Source: Dactylorhiza incarnata
Taxonomy: Eukaryota > Streptophyta > Magnoliopsida > Asparagales > Orchidaceae
NCBI GenBank assembly: GCA_033032865.1
Contig: JAWHQI010000714.1
Location: forward strand, 62,001 to 126,000
Reading direction: 5' to 3'
Length of the DNA stretch: 64,000 nt
Shown here: piece by piece, positions 35,583-46,157 of the stretch
Layout of the letters: the number at the start of each line of letters is the position of its first letter
Position numbering within the stretch: position 1 is the stretch's first letter
Position numbers and translations under genes: made by a program
The notes under the pieces: model-generated
What the model saw: the letters and a program-made list of their open reading frames with translations, nothing else
The model's database searches: none
Told to the model about the DNA's origin: nothing

Positions 35583-37221
35583 AACCAATATGTATGAGTA
35601 AATAAATTACCAAGTTCATTATACTCGTGGGATCATCATTATTATGTATAACCCATAATCCAACCTCTAAAATTATGATTTAATGAGGTGTCGCATTTCC
35701 CAATATCACATATTACTCTCCAAAACATACAACATCCTTGAGGATTATAATGACATTTGTCTTTCAATTCTCAGGCTCATCGAGCCATGAATCTAAAGGT
35801 CATAAGTACTCTCTTATTTACTCAATCCATAGATGTAGTTTCAACGATCTCCGGTTAGGTGTCAACTAGCTCCCATGGTATATGAATATCGGTTACGGTA
35901 TAATTGTTCGAAAACAAAAGGGGCTTGATTTTTCAATAATTGTATGTACATTATCTTCGAACGCCCAGAAATTCAGAATTTCCAATTATATTTCTATCGC
36001 GCGGGAATCTAATTCCAATCCACAAGCTTCATGACGCGATAAATTGTTCCAAGCAGCTAACTTGGCAACTATATGCTTCTAATAACTTGACTAAAGACCA
36101 GTCAACTTACTATTCGTCCCGATTCTATTATAGATCATCGCCTCAGGCTTGAGGAGGTGAATCTATGATATCATCCTTCGTATTGGGTTATTTATTCATT
36201 TCTTAAGATCACGAGAGCCTATAACCAAGTTCTATTTCTATCCAATCCATATCCTAAAGTCTCGTACTGACTTCCTTGATTTCAGAGGTCATATATACAC
36301 GTATAACTTGGCAACTTCTATGCATATCCCCAATGGTTATTTTGCTATCCTCTTATTTACTTGTCTACACATACAAAACCTCATCTTGCCCAAGTAAATA
36401 TTGAAAATACCAAAACTCAAGGTCTATAAGTTTGAGATTCATCTTCTAAATAAGGTTTAGGGAAACTCAAGTCAGTACTAAGTTGTCCCAATAAACAAAA
36501 GGATAAGCCCCCACACATTTTGGGCTAAGTTTCTTTGATGTCTTTATGATATATTCGTCCCAGACACGTAATCAATCCTTAGGGCGCACAACTCTAGACT
36601 TGGGGTTCCAATCTGAGACCTATTGGTATTCTACCTACTTTAGGCCCCAAAGTTACCAATTACCACCACCTTCTCAATATTTGGGCAATCTATAAACGGG
36701 CCGTTTTATGAACTCGAATCCTTATCCGACCTCCGATATTTGTCATAATGATCATTTCAGAGCAACCTAGTTGTTGGTTTAGATATTAAGTTTACGAGTC
36801 TCCTACTATCCACTAATGGTTTTTGTGCACTGGATCTCTTAAGGCGATCCTATCCTTTGGGTGAGAAGTGATAATATCACTTGGTAGGAGAATTAGGAAC
36901 ATCAAATTTTTAGCCTTAAGCAACTATTTCCCCATAAGGTTCCCCTCCTAGTCACTTTGGGTGTTATCATGCCTTAATAGGTTTATACCCGAGGTCGGTT
37001 TGGATTAGTATACGTTATGAAATCGTCTTGGTGCGTCAAGCTAGAATGATGTCCTAGCTGGGTTGGCCTAACTCATTGGTTAATGGACTATTTTGTGTGA
37101 TTTTTACACATGGGCACACCACTGCTTCCGCTGCTAGTTTGTCCTCAAACTAACTCGAGCGGGGGTGTCCCAGTTTTTGTGGACTTCTTTCTCGTTGGAT
37201 CGTTTGCGCTTTGATACCATT
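34783..37221 (-). other. Non-coding internal region of the LARD
   Basis: About 2.4 kb between the LTRs with no frame over about 70 codons and no recognisable gag or pol motif. The 3' side (plus 34,783-34,860) has ATTCCCAATAAAC and TTGTCCCCGAAATTTAAG, the reverse complement of a gypsy PPT context. The 5' side ends in the PBS. Confidence 0.7.
37206..37219 (-). other. Primer-binding site of the LARD, tRNA-Met type
   Basis: The minus strand reads TGGTATCAAAGCGC two bases after the LTR end GGGATCTTACA. One mismatch against the usual TGGTATCAGAGC. It sets the orientation of the element. Confidence 0.8.
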
Positions 37222-40200
37222 TGTAAGATCCCTCTCCTGCACCGGGAGAGTTCCTGGATCTTATGCCCAGAACCGCTGCCTTACGGAGATGCTAGCACAC
37301 AAGTTAGCCACCTCCGCAAGACGGCGATCCTGCCGGCAAGAACAATCAACCAGGCCAACAAGAAATAAGAAGAAAAACTAGTACAAAAGTCCACAATCAC
37401 ATGCATCTGTATATATATATTTATATATATATATTTATATATATATATATCCAAAAGTAAATTGTCCATCATGAGTACCATAAATGAAAGAGTAAGAAGG
37501 GCTTATGCCCAGTACATGTCCAAGGTAGAACAAAAGCTCACTCTCTCACTCTACATCAATGCGGAAGCTAACAACTCTCAAATCTTCAAACACCTGTCTT
37601 GTAGAAGAAGTATTGCAAGGCTTTTGCTCCTCAGATCCTGCCATCATGTCTTGGCTGGTCGTGCCGGTGCTCCAGATCCTCGAACACCTACGGTCACAAA
37701 CGACCGTTAGTCATAAAGACTAAGCCGATTTTGTCCCCGCCTCCCCCCGCGACTCCTAGGCACCGTGCGGGAGGAAGAAGCGGAGGACAACAAAGTGGAG
37801 TAATCAAGAAGGTAGCAGGTGACAGATATTCTACGCTAACAAGAGTATATCCATATAAATCCCATGCTAGCGGTATGAGCAAGTAAACAGTATTAAGTAC
37901 AGTAAAGTAATATCGCAGCAGTAAAAGAGGTAAGCAAGAGAAGCAGTGCGTCGCAAGTAAATTAATTTAAGAGTAACCATTGATTTATATGAATGCCCAC
38001 ACAAACCTATAGACCAAGGGGTCGTTTAGCAGGGCCTGTCATATAAAAAGTCCCATACCAATTTATACGATAGTGGTAGGGGTTGAAATGCAATGTTCAT
38101 GCTATGACATGCAAGGTATGCTGTTATGCTATGTTCATACAAGTGCAACTCACTCACCACGACTCTATGCACATAGACCTTTGGTTCCCCCTTTTTGGAG
38201 CTAGCAAGACACCCAGGATACTCCCGTAGTGGCAAATGGAAGCGGTGGGTTGGGCCTCGCCCACCTCTAGGTTGGTATCCACACTACCTAACCTAGACCT
38301 ATCGTACGCCTCAACACAAAATTGCGGAGCGTCTGCGTACTCTTGCTGACTGGACCGCCATACTTTCATGGCTAAGTGTAATCACCACACTTGCCGAGTC
38401 AACGTATTGACGTCGGTGTGAACGACCATCCAATACCGAAGACCCACCACCTTCGTGCACATGCAACATGTTCTACTATCTACCTCCGAGCCATAAGCTC
38501 CCCGGGCTAACCTGCCCGTCAATAATAACCTTCCAAGCCACCGGCTCACCGGACCAACCCGTCCGTACCAACATACACTACTGAGTCACAAGCTCACCTG
38601 ACTTATCAATCCGCTCTTACAAACATGGAGCTTACTGCTCGTAGCACCAAACCGACTATGCTCCCGTAACCATGGGGTGTGGGTGAGTGTGTTATTAAAT
38701 GATTCTTGTATAACATCTTATCCTAACGGTTTACAGTTAATCTTGGACTACCCGAGGATTACCCTGCAAGAGGCTCGCTACGGTACTAGGAACTACAATG
38801 GGATGACACCCCAAAGTTCCCTTTCTCAAGACACTTAGTATTATTGGTATCTACCACAAGATTACCCTCTTATCATTTCACTTGAATTAAACCTCGGCGC
38901 TTTATGACCCTCTAAGGGGAAGGACGATCTTTCGTCAATCCCGAGCACTGCCTTACCCATAGCTCACTAAGCACTCTCATCATCTAAACTCCTATTTAGA
39001 CTACTCTTGTTTAGTTCTTATTATACTTGGAAGTTTAGGGTGGATCCTGGACTTCCCAAGGGCTACCCGGTGAAGGGTTCGCAAGGTGCTACGGTATGTG
39101 ATGGGATGATGCCCAACCCCTTTCCAGGATAATTAATATTCTTGGTGACTACCCTGACCCAACATTTCCACCTTCTCATTACTCTTTATAACTTAAGTGT
39201 TTTCACGCCTTATGTTTCATCCCGCTCCTAAGCAATTATTCTTTTGGACTCAACTCTAATAGCTCTTAGTCCTCTAAGTGGTCTATACTCATCTCTTGTT
39301 ATAATTCAATTCTCACTAATTTCCTTTGTGATTCTATTAACCTAATCATCATATGAGTTCTTACTATCCGCAGACCACGATATATAAGTAGCTTAGAATC
39401 CTATGATGGAACCTTAGTCAAATTACTTCCAAATGACTTCTAATTTTTATCATATGTTCATAGTGGATAAAATAAGGGATGATCAAAATCCAAGCATATT
39501 TCATATAATTTTGACCTCTATAAAAATTCATTAATTACTAATCTGAATCTAAAAGGGAAGGAGGTATCATGCTAGTGAATTCAAATTTGTTAAATTTCCT
39601 TCCAGAGATGAAATGTGACATGATAACAAGATTTCCAATATTTCATATCTTTCCAGCAATTAAATAACCAAGATCCCTAATTATCAATGAATGAATGGAA
39701 AAATAATTTTACACATCAAGTACAAGATTTTGGCTTCCTAAAATTCTGGGAAAATTACAGTAGCTTCATATTGACATAAAAACACTAATTCCAGAAGATC
39801 ACATTTTTCCAAACATTTTAAACCCACAATTTCTATTTATCTTTAAAGGAGAGACAAAATGGCTTTACACTTCAAGTACTGAAATTAGACTTCCTAAAAT
39901 TCTGGAAAAATTACAGTAGCTTTATATTGACATAAAAATACTATTTCCAGAAGATGATATTTTTCCAAACATTTTAATCCCACAATTTCTATTTATCTTT
40001 AAAGGAGAGACCAAATGGCTTTACACTACTAGTACTAAAATTATACTTCCTAAAATTCTGGAAATATTACAGTAGCTTCATATTGACCTAAAAACACTAT
40101 TTCCAGAAGATCATATTTTTCCAAACAATTTAAACCCACAATTTCTATTTATCTGTTAAGGAGTGCAAATAGGGATTTACACATCAAGTAGTAGATTATG

Positions 40201-40408
40201 ACCTCAATAAATTCTGGGAAAATTATCATGGCATAATAATGGTCTAAGAACACAAAATCCTAAGTTTCACATTTTTAACAGGAATATTTGACCATAATTT
40301 CCATTTAACAAAAAGGGGGTGCAAATAGGGATTTACACTACAACTACCATTAATATGTCTCTATAAATTCTGAGAAAATTATCCTAGTATAATAATCATC
40401 TAGAAACA
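37222..40408 (-). repeat. 5' LTR of the LARD, U5-side part
   Basis: From TGTAAGATCCCTCTCC at 37,222 to the Athila insertion point. It contains a TA-rich microsatellite (37,411-37,451), ACGACCGTTAGTCATAAAGACTAAG (about 37,700, shared with 5,270 and 62,050), two related blocks at 38,735-38,830 and 39,045-39,130, and most of a 156-base tandem array (39,550-40,408). Confidence 0.85.
39550..40408. repeat. 156-bp tandem repeats in the LARD LTR (first part of array)
   Basis: The sequence TTTACAC followed by (A)CTTCAAGTACT-like and TAAATTCTGGGAAAATTA-like blocks recurs at 39,708, 39,864, 40,020, 40,176 and 40,332, a spacing of exactly 156. A more degenerate unit precedes at about 39,551. The array continues after the Athila element at 53,183 and about 53,340. 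Confidence 0.85.
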
Positions 40409-42025
40409 TGATGGAATAAAATCGCGCTGCGCAAAATTAGAATATTATCCACGTATAATTCGATAAGGCAAGTGTACCTATCGCTTTATAGTATAGGATT
40501 TAGAAAATCAAGTGTCATATTTTTCCGGGCTTGTTGAGTACTTCTACTCACAAAGAAGAGCTATTATTTTATCGATCGAAAGTTGGGTTTGTTTTGGAAA
40601 AACGATTTGGAGAAAATTAACTACGAAGAAAAATTATGATTAAAAGGATTAGCACTTGGTCTTAAATCCCTTTGGAATAAAATATAATTTTATAAAAGAT
40701 GAAACCGCAAACTCTTATTGAAATATCTTCGACCGTGGAGGTTCCCAAAATATGGTAAAGCCTCTCTCGAGAGAACTACCACCTAACCTTAGGTTGATCG
40801 ATTAAGACCCCTCGGCCTGTCGAAACCCCCTAAGCTTGCTTTAAGTGGTGAACCCCACTATTGGATTTGACTCCAATCCGAAAGATTTGTGTCACCCTCT
40901 CTCGAGGATTGAATACAACTCTTTTTATCTTTGAGTGATCTCCTCGTTCGCATGGATCTCTCAATCACTAGCAAACGAATCTTAGATTGAAAGTCATATT
41001 CCGGACATATGAAATCAAAATGAAATAATTCAAAGATAAATCGAAGATAAACAATACGAGAGTTTGCTAATTAGAAAAATTCAAAACATATTTTATTTCA
41101 TTCCAAAGTTCATCATGACCAAGTGCTAAAGGAAATTTAGCTACTCATCATAGTGATGGGAATACAAGTAGAAGAGGAAAAAGACATGATTAAGAAAACA
41201 ACAATACTTGAATTAAAATAGCAATAATTTAAAAACTTACAACTTTAGGAAAAACTAGCTAGAACATCAAAAACAGTAAACTAAAGCTGAAATTAATCTC
41301 CAAAATTGAACTCCTTGACTTCTGGAGATTGCTGCCTTTTATAGTTGAAAAATCGGGGAGTCACGCCCTTGGTCACGCCCGTGACCAAGGTCGTGTAAGC
41401 TGCGTAATTGCTGTCATGAAAGCCCGGGACGTTGGGGAAGAAAAACTGCCAAAAATCAATTGCGTGGCGGGTCACGGCCTCGGTCACGCCCGTGACCAAG
41501 GGCGTGTCTTGAACGGGTCTAGAAACGGCGGGAAACGCCGCGATCTGGAGTTACTCTAGCGGTTGTAGAAGAGTCACGGCCTCGGTCACGCCCGTGACCG
41601 AGGGCGTGTAAGCTAGAAACGGCTGGAGTTGATTGTTGGCTGAAATGAATGCATTCCGGGAGAGTCACGTCCGTGATTTTGAGGTCACGCCCTCTGTCAC
41701 GCCCGTGACGGAGGGCGTGTAATTTTAATCTGACGTGGCGGCTGACTTCTTCAACTGGAATACGCGGGGCTGGTTCACGGCCGTGACAATATGTCACGCC
41801 CTAGGTCACGCCCGTGACCGAGGGGGTGTACTTTGCGATTTCGGCAGAAATACTCCAAATATTCTCCTGATTAGTCTTATGAGCTTGAAATTGCTATTGG
41901 CAGCCCAAATTACCTGAAAATACAAAAAGAAGATAAATTAGTGATAAATTAACTAAAACTAAATAAAATTAAATTAATTATTAATAAAATATTATATAAA
42001 AATAACTATAAATATAGCATTATCA
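40409..42025 (-). repeat. 3' LTR of the Athila element
   Basis: Plus-strand borders TGATGGAATAAAATC and ATAGCATTATCA; 1,617 bases. On the minus strand it begins TGATAATGCTAT. It carries five CpG-rich hairpin units (41,362-41,826) just upstream of the TATA box. Confidence 0.95.
41337..41830 (-). promoter_or_regulatory. U3 promoter: TATA box and array of long CpG-rich hairpins
   Basis: TATAAAAG (minus strand) is at 41,337-41,344. Upstream lie five units at about 41,362-41,395, 41,473-41,506, 41,574-41,607, 41,686-41,719 and 41,791-41,826. A full unit has two 16-base arms (CACGCCCTTGGTCACG and its complement) separated by CC. Shorter TCACGTCCGTGA and TCACGGCCGTGA palindromes lie between them. 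All units share the core GTCACGCCCGTGAC. Promoter function is inferred from position upstream of the TATA box in U3. Confidence 0.7.
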
Positions 42026-42042
42026 AATACCCCCATACTTTC
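42026..42042 (-). other. Polypurine tract of the Athila element
   Basis: The minus strand reads GAAAGTATGGGGGTATT directly before the 3' LTR start TGATAATG, preceded by GCTCGGGACTAGCAAACG, a typical Athila context. Confidence 0.85.
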
Positions 42043-43693
42043 TCGTTTGCTAGTCCCGAGCAAACAACTTTTCATAGGAGTAGAAAAATTTAAATACTAG
42101 AAAAGAAATTTGAGCCTAAGGAGTCAAAATGCGAAGTCTTGCGCCTAAGCGTGTAGAAATCCTAATAGAAAAACCTATTCAGCATAAAGATTAGCTTATA
42201 ATTTTCAAAAATGCGCTATAATATATTGTTATTACTTTTTAATTGAAAATCCGGTAAATCCTAAAATGATATTTAAGGAGCGGGTAGCGTGTTTACTAAG
42301 ATCAATATTACACAAAATCAAAGTTCGGGATAGCCTTCAAAGAAATCCATCAATGACGATGGCCATAGGCTTGCCCTTTCACACTCTCGCGACGACACTA
42401 GTTTAACTCATAAGCATGAATCAATAGGACTTAATTAGGTTGAAATGTGGTTTAGGTTCAAGGTGCGGATATCAAAAGATAAACGTGAAGGGTTAAGGCA
42501 CACTTAAAGCAAAAGGAAGAGCTTTGCAAAGACTTGTATGCTAATTAATTTTTACACCCCAAATAATTTTGAAATATAAAGGTAGGGGTCAAAAATGTAC
42601 TCTGCAAATTTTTTTTCTCAATATTTTTTTTATCATTTTTTTTTCTTCATTTTTTTTCCTTTTTTTCTTCTTTTGCAGCAAAATGATAACAAAATTAAAA
42701 TCACATTTTCACAAATAAAAAAACACAAGCTAGCAACAAATAAAGCTCTAAATTTCAAGCGTGCACCATAGGTAGGCTATTTGGCTTTGGTGAAAATGAG
42801 TGGGGCTTACAAAAGAAACGGGGAAAAGCACAAAGTGGCTAGCAACGGTTAAGATTTTATGGCATGGAATGCAAAGGCTCAAACGAATCAAAGGGTGGCC
42901 TAAATCATTTTCATGCTCATGAATCTAACTTATGCAAATGTCTTGAGAGTCGCTAGAGGCAAGTTCTAGACATCGAGAAAGAATACCCTTCCGTTCAAAT
43001 TGCGTAATATTTCTCCAGTAAACTTCTACATACCCACTTAAAGCATTTTTGGATTCTACCGGTTTCAAATTAAAAGTAAAACAAAAATATTTTACGCAGT
43101 TAGAAAACATAAATCTAATTTTATGCTGAATAGTTAATTCGACATGAGATCCTACTAACGCGCGCGCGTAACTAGAACACTGTACGAGTTAACAATTTTA
43201 CTCCAAAATTCAAAATCTAATGAAGTTTATAAAATTTTCTACAACACTATGTAAAAGTAAATCTACTAAGAATTTTGCAAACAAGTAAATATAGAAATAT
43301 TAAGAAAACTATATTTTTTTTTGTAGATTTTTTTAATTTTGTATTTTTGTTTTGGTAAAAATTTTGGGTGTTACTTTGCAATAAAACCAACGTGAAATAC
43401 CCTCCCCCATACTAAAAGAAAACAGTGTCCCCAATGTTTTTAGAAATAAGTACGAGTAAAGGAGAGAAAACATCCCTGATGAAGAACAAATCAATACCCA
43501 AGCCATCCTGAAGAAAAACATAAAGCAAAACATTTTTTATATTTTTAATATTTTGGCAGGAATAAAAGAGAAATAAAATAAATACAAAGGTGCGGGACAG
43601 AAAATAAAAGATACAGACGACCAAAAATAAAAATCTCTAAGAATCATCGTCGTCGTCCTCCTGCTGATAATAAGCACGCAGATCAGCAAATTC
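42043..43693 (-). other. 3' non-coding region of the Athila element
   Basis: No gene. It aligns in part with 1,060-1,450 of the window (the left Athila-like element), showing conservation between two families. T-rich and A-rich runs lie at 42,605-42,665. Confidence 0.6.
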
Positions 43694-44849
43694 TCATTGC
43701 AGATGCTCCATAGAGGAAGCATGGCGCTGCTCGAGGGTATCAAAACGTGTGTCAAAATGAGTGCGCATGGACAGCTGCTCTGTCTGAATCTGATCCAAAC
43801 GGGTGTGGATCCGCCCAAACTGCTGATCGAAATAAGTGGATGAGTCGGGCGCAGGGGGAAAATGCTGCTGCGGCGGCTGTGGAAACTGCGGAGCTGGAGC
43901 AACGCCACCAGAATCAGCTTCGAAATCAAGATCGATCGGGTTGCCACCCACTTCGCCAGGAACGTCCTCGTACTCGCGGCCACGCCGATGCATCAAACCA
44001 AGGGCCCGAAGGTTTTGGAACGTGATAGGCGCGGGCGTTTGGAGTGGAGCAGTGGGAGGAAGTGCATCCCAAAGGCCCAAATGCTTGGCCAAATAAGTAA
44101 CAAATGAACCTCCATGTAGCGCACTAAGCCTCCGATTTTCGGCCTGATGCCGAAAAAACATTGCAAGCGCCGAACCAAGATTGAGGGGGACTCGTTCGTG
44201 CATGCTATATAAATATAACAGGTCCGCGCGGGTCACCACTCCAGGGCTATCGCCGCGAGCGGAAAGTGTGAAAGTGAGGAGGTAGTGGAGATAGCGTAAG
44301 GCGGGGGAGAGGAGATGACTACCCTTGGATTTTTTTAGGCGAATATGGATTGGGGTCGTTACTGATTTCTGCCAAAAATCCGTGGAGGTTATAATCGCGA
44401 GGGAAATCGAGGGGGAGAGCGGTGTAGGCCTCCGTAAGGGTGAAAGCCTCGTCGCAAAAGCCCATGAGAATGTTGAACTGACGCAAAGGAAGGGTTTGCG
44501 AAAGTCCGCCCATTCGGAATTCAAGCACATTGTCGGCCCCGGCCCAGTGGAAATCAAATGAGGAGAAAAACTCCACCGTCAGCTCGTAGTACGCCGGCTC
44601 CGAAATGGAGAAGAAAGGAGCCCACCCCGGAGTAGTAAGTAAATCTCGCACCGCGTTGGCCTGCCCGATGGTGGTGAGAACGTTCCAATCGATGATGCAG
44701 AAAACTCCAAATTCTTTCCCACGAAGGCGGGTACTCCGGTCTTGATGAGTGGGATGGGAAAAATTGAGCATGGCCTCCGCATCAAAAGGGTCATCGGGGA
44801 GGGAAGAGGAAGACTCGCCAATGGCGTGATTGCGGCGGCGGGCGGCCAT
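43694..44849 (-). pseudogene. Athila third open frame (ORF1/env-position protein), one frameshift
   Basis: Athila elements carry a further gene after integrase, in the place of a retroviral envelope gene; its function is unproven. The likely start is MAARRRNHAIGESSSS at 44,847-44,849. The first part (to 44,319) includes DWNVLTTIG, PAYYELTVEFFSSF and FRMGGLSQTLPLRQFN, and the second frame (from about 44,350 to 43,694) has SPALRYLHYLLTFTLSARGDSPGVV, LYLYSMH and NLGSALAMFFRHQ. These follow the order of the Athila ORF1 family (PF03078). The C-terminal part is Pro/Gln-rich and then has a heptad-like stretch (about 43,700-43,820) that may form a coiled coil. No clear signal peptide or transmembrane segment is seen. 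The frame changes at a run of seven A (minus strand, 44,330-44,336); otherwise the gene is open over about 385 codons. Confidence 0.7.
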
Positions 44850-44937
44850 TTGGAAAGATGAAAGGAAGAAATCGGCCAAAGAAGAGAGAAAAGAAGGGAG
44901 AGATGTGGGAAAGGGTGTGGATAAAAGAGAGGGGGGC

Positions 44938-45540
44938 ACTTAAATAGGGAAAAATTCAAGTGTCACGCCCTCGGTCACGCCCGTGACCGAGGGCGTGTAA
45001 GGGGCGACACTTGAAAAGATGGCGTGAGGGAGAAATCCGAGGCTGGACCGGTCAAAAAGCGGAATTTTGTCAGGTCACGCCCTCGGTCACGCCCGTGACC
45101 AAGGGCGTGTAACTGGAGAAATCAAAGAGGGCAGGGAATCCAATGTTCGCCGGTCAAAAATCGTTTCCCGAGGTGTCAGCGCTCATGGTCACGCCCGTGA
45201 CAATGGGCGTGACTTTGGCTGTCACGGGCGTGACATTCAAAGGGAATCTTTGACCGGGTCTGGTGGAGGAGTTATGCCAGCTGGATGAGTCACGGCCGTG
45301 CTCTTCAAATGTCACGGGCATGACTCAAGTTGTCACGGGCGTGACATGTCCAGTTGAGCCCGTGACTGCCGGGTTGGGCGACAATGGTCTTCCGTTAATG
45401 TCACGCCTGTGATAAAGGTTGGTCACGCCCGTGACTATTGCGGAAGACGGAATGGAGTGCAACTCGTCGAGAGATTCGCCAGGAAAACGAAGCGTGACGC
45501 GCCACGCCGTGGGCACGGCCGTGACTGAGGCCGTGACCAA
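44938..45540 (-). promoter_or_regulatory. Second hairpin array with TATA-like site upstream of the third open frame
   Basis: Units with the same GTCACGCCCGTGAC core as the LTR array occur at about 44,962-44,996 (both arms perfect), 45,074-45,108 and, in shorter form, at 45,187-45,235, 45,290-45,365, 45,400-45,435 and 45,510-45,540. On the minus strand CCCTATTTAAGTG (44,938-44,950) follows the array, about 90 bases before the likely ATG. Layout equals that of the LTR U3. An internal promoter is an inference. Confidence 0.5.
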
Positions 45541-46157
45541 GACTTTTTTTTTCAGAAACTTTTTTTTTTGGTTTGGTTTTTTAATTTTTTTTATCTTTTT
45601 GAAAAGAAAACAAAATAAAAACAAAATCAAGGTAATAAAATAAAAGAAAAATACTAAAAATAAAGTACCGACTTGGAGAGCGGGGTTTCATGCGTAAGTG
45701 CGAGTGATCGTTATCTCGCAAATCTCCTCCAAACCTGCAAAATTGTTAGTAATAAAAAAAAATAACAAGATTTTTTTTTGTTTTTTTTTAATAAGAAAAC
45801 AAAAACAAAAACTCTTTTTTTTTATATATATATATTTTTTGAAAACAACTAAAAATTTTTTTTGTTGATAAAAAAAAACGAAAAACAATAACACTTTTTT
45901 TGGGGTTTTTTTTCAAATAAATATATATATATATATATATATTTTTGTGAGTCGTTTTTATATTTTTATATGTTTTTTGTGAATTTAAATTTTTTTTTTT
46001 CAAAAAAAAAGAACATAAACAAAAATATTAAAATAAAATCCTTTCTCTTTTTAGGCACATTTTTTAAGAGAGCAAAAAAAATAAATAAAAAACATGGGTT
46101 GCCTCCCAAGAGCGCTTTGGTTACAGTCGTTGAGCTCGACCATGGTGTCACGCCGAT
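45541..46157. other. Low-complexity A/T-rich spacer in the Athila element
   Basis: Long A and T runs and an AT repeat (45,918-45,942) lie between integrase and the hairpin array. No gene is present. Short Lys/Phe-rich open frames here are composition effects. Confidence 0.7.

Noticed and set aside
41358..41830. Regularly repeated palindromes considered as a CRISPR array
   Set aside because: Plant retrotransposon LTR, unequal spacing, spacers shared between the two LTRs, and the hairpins also occur inside the element.
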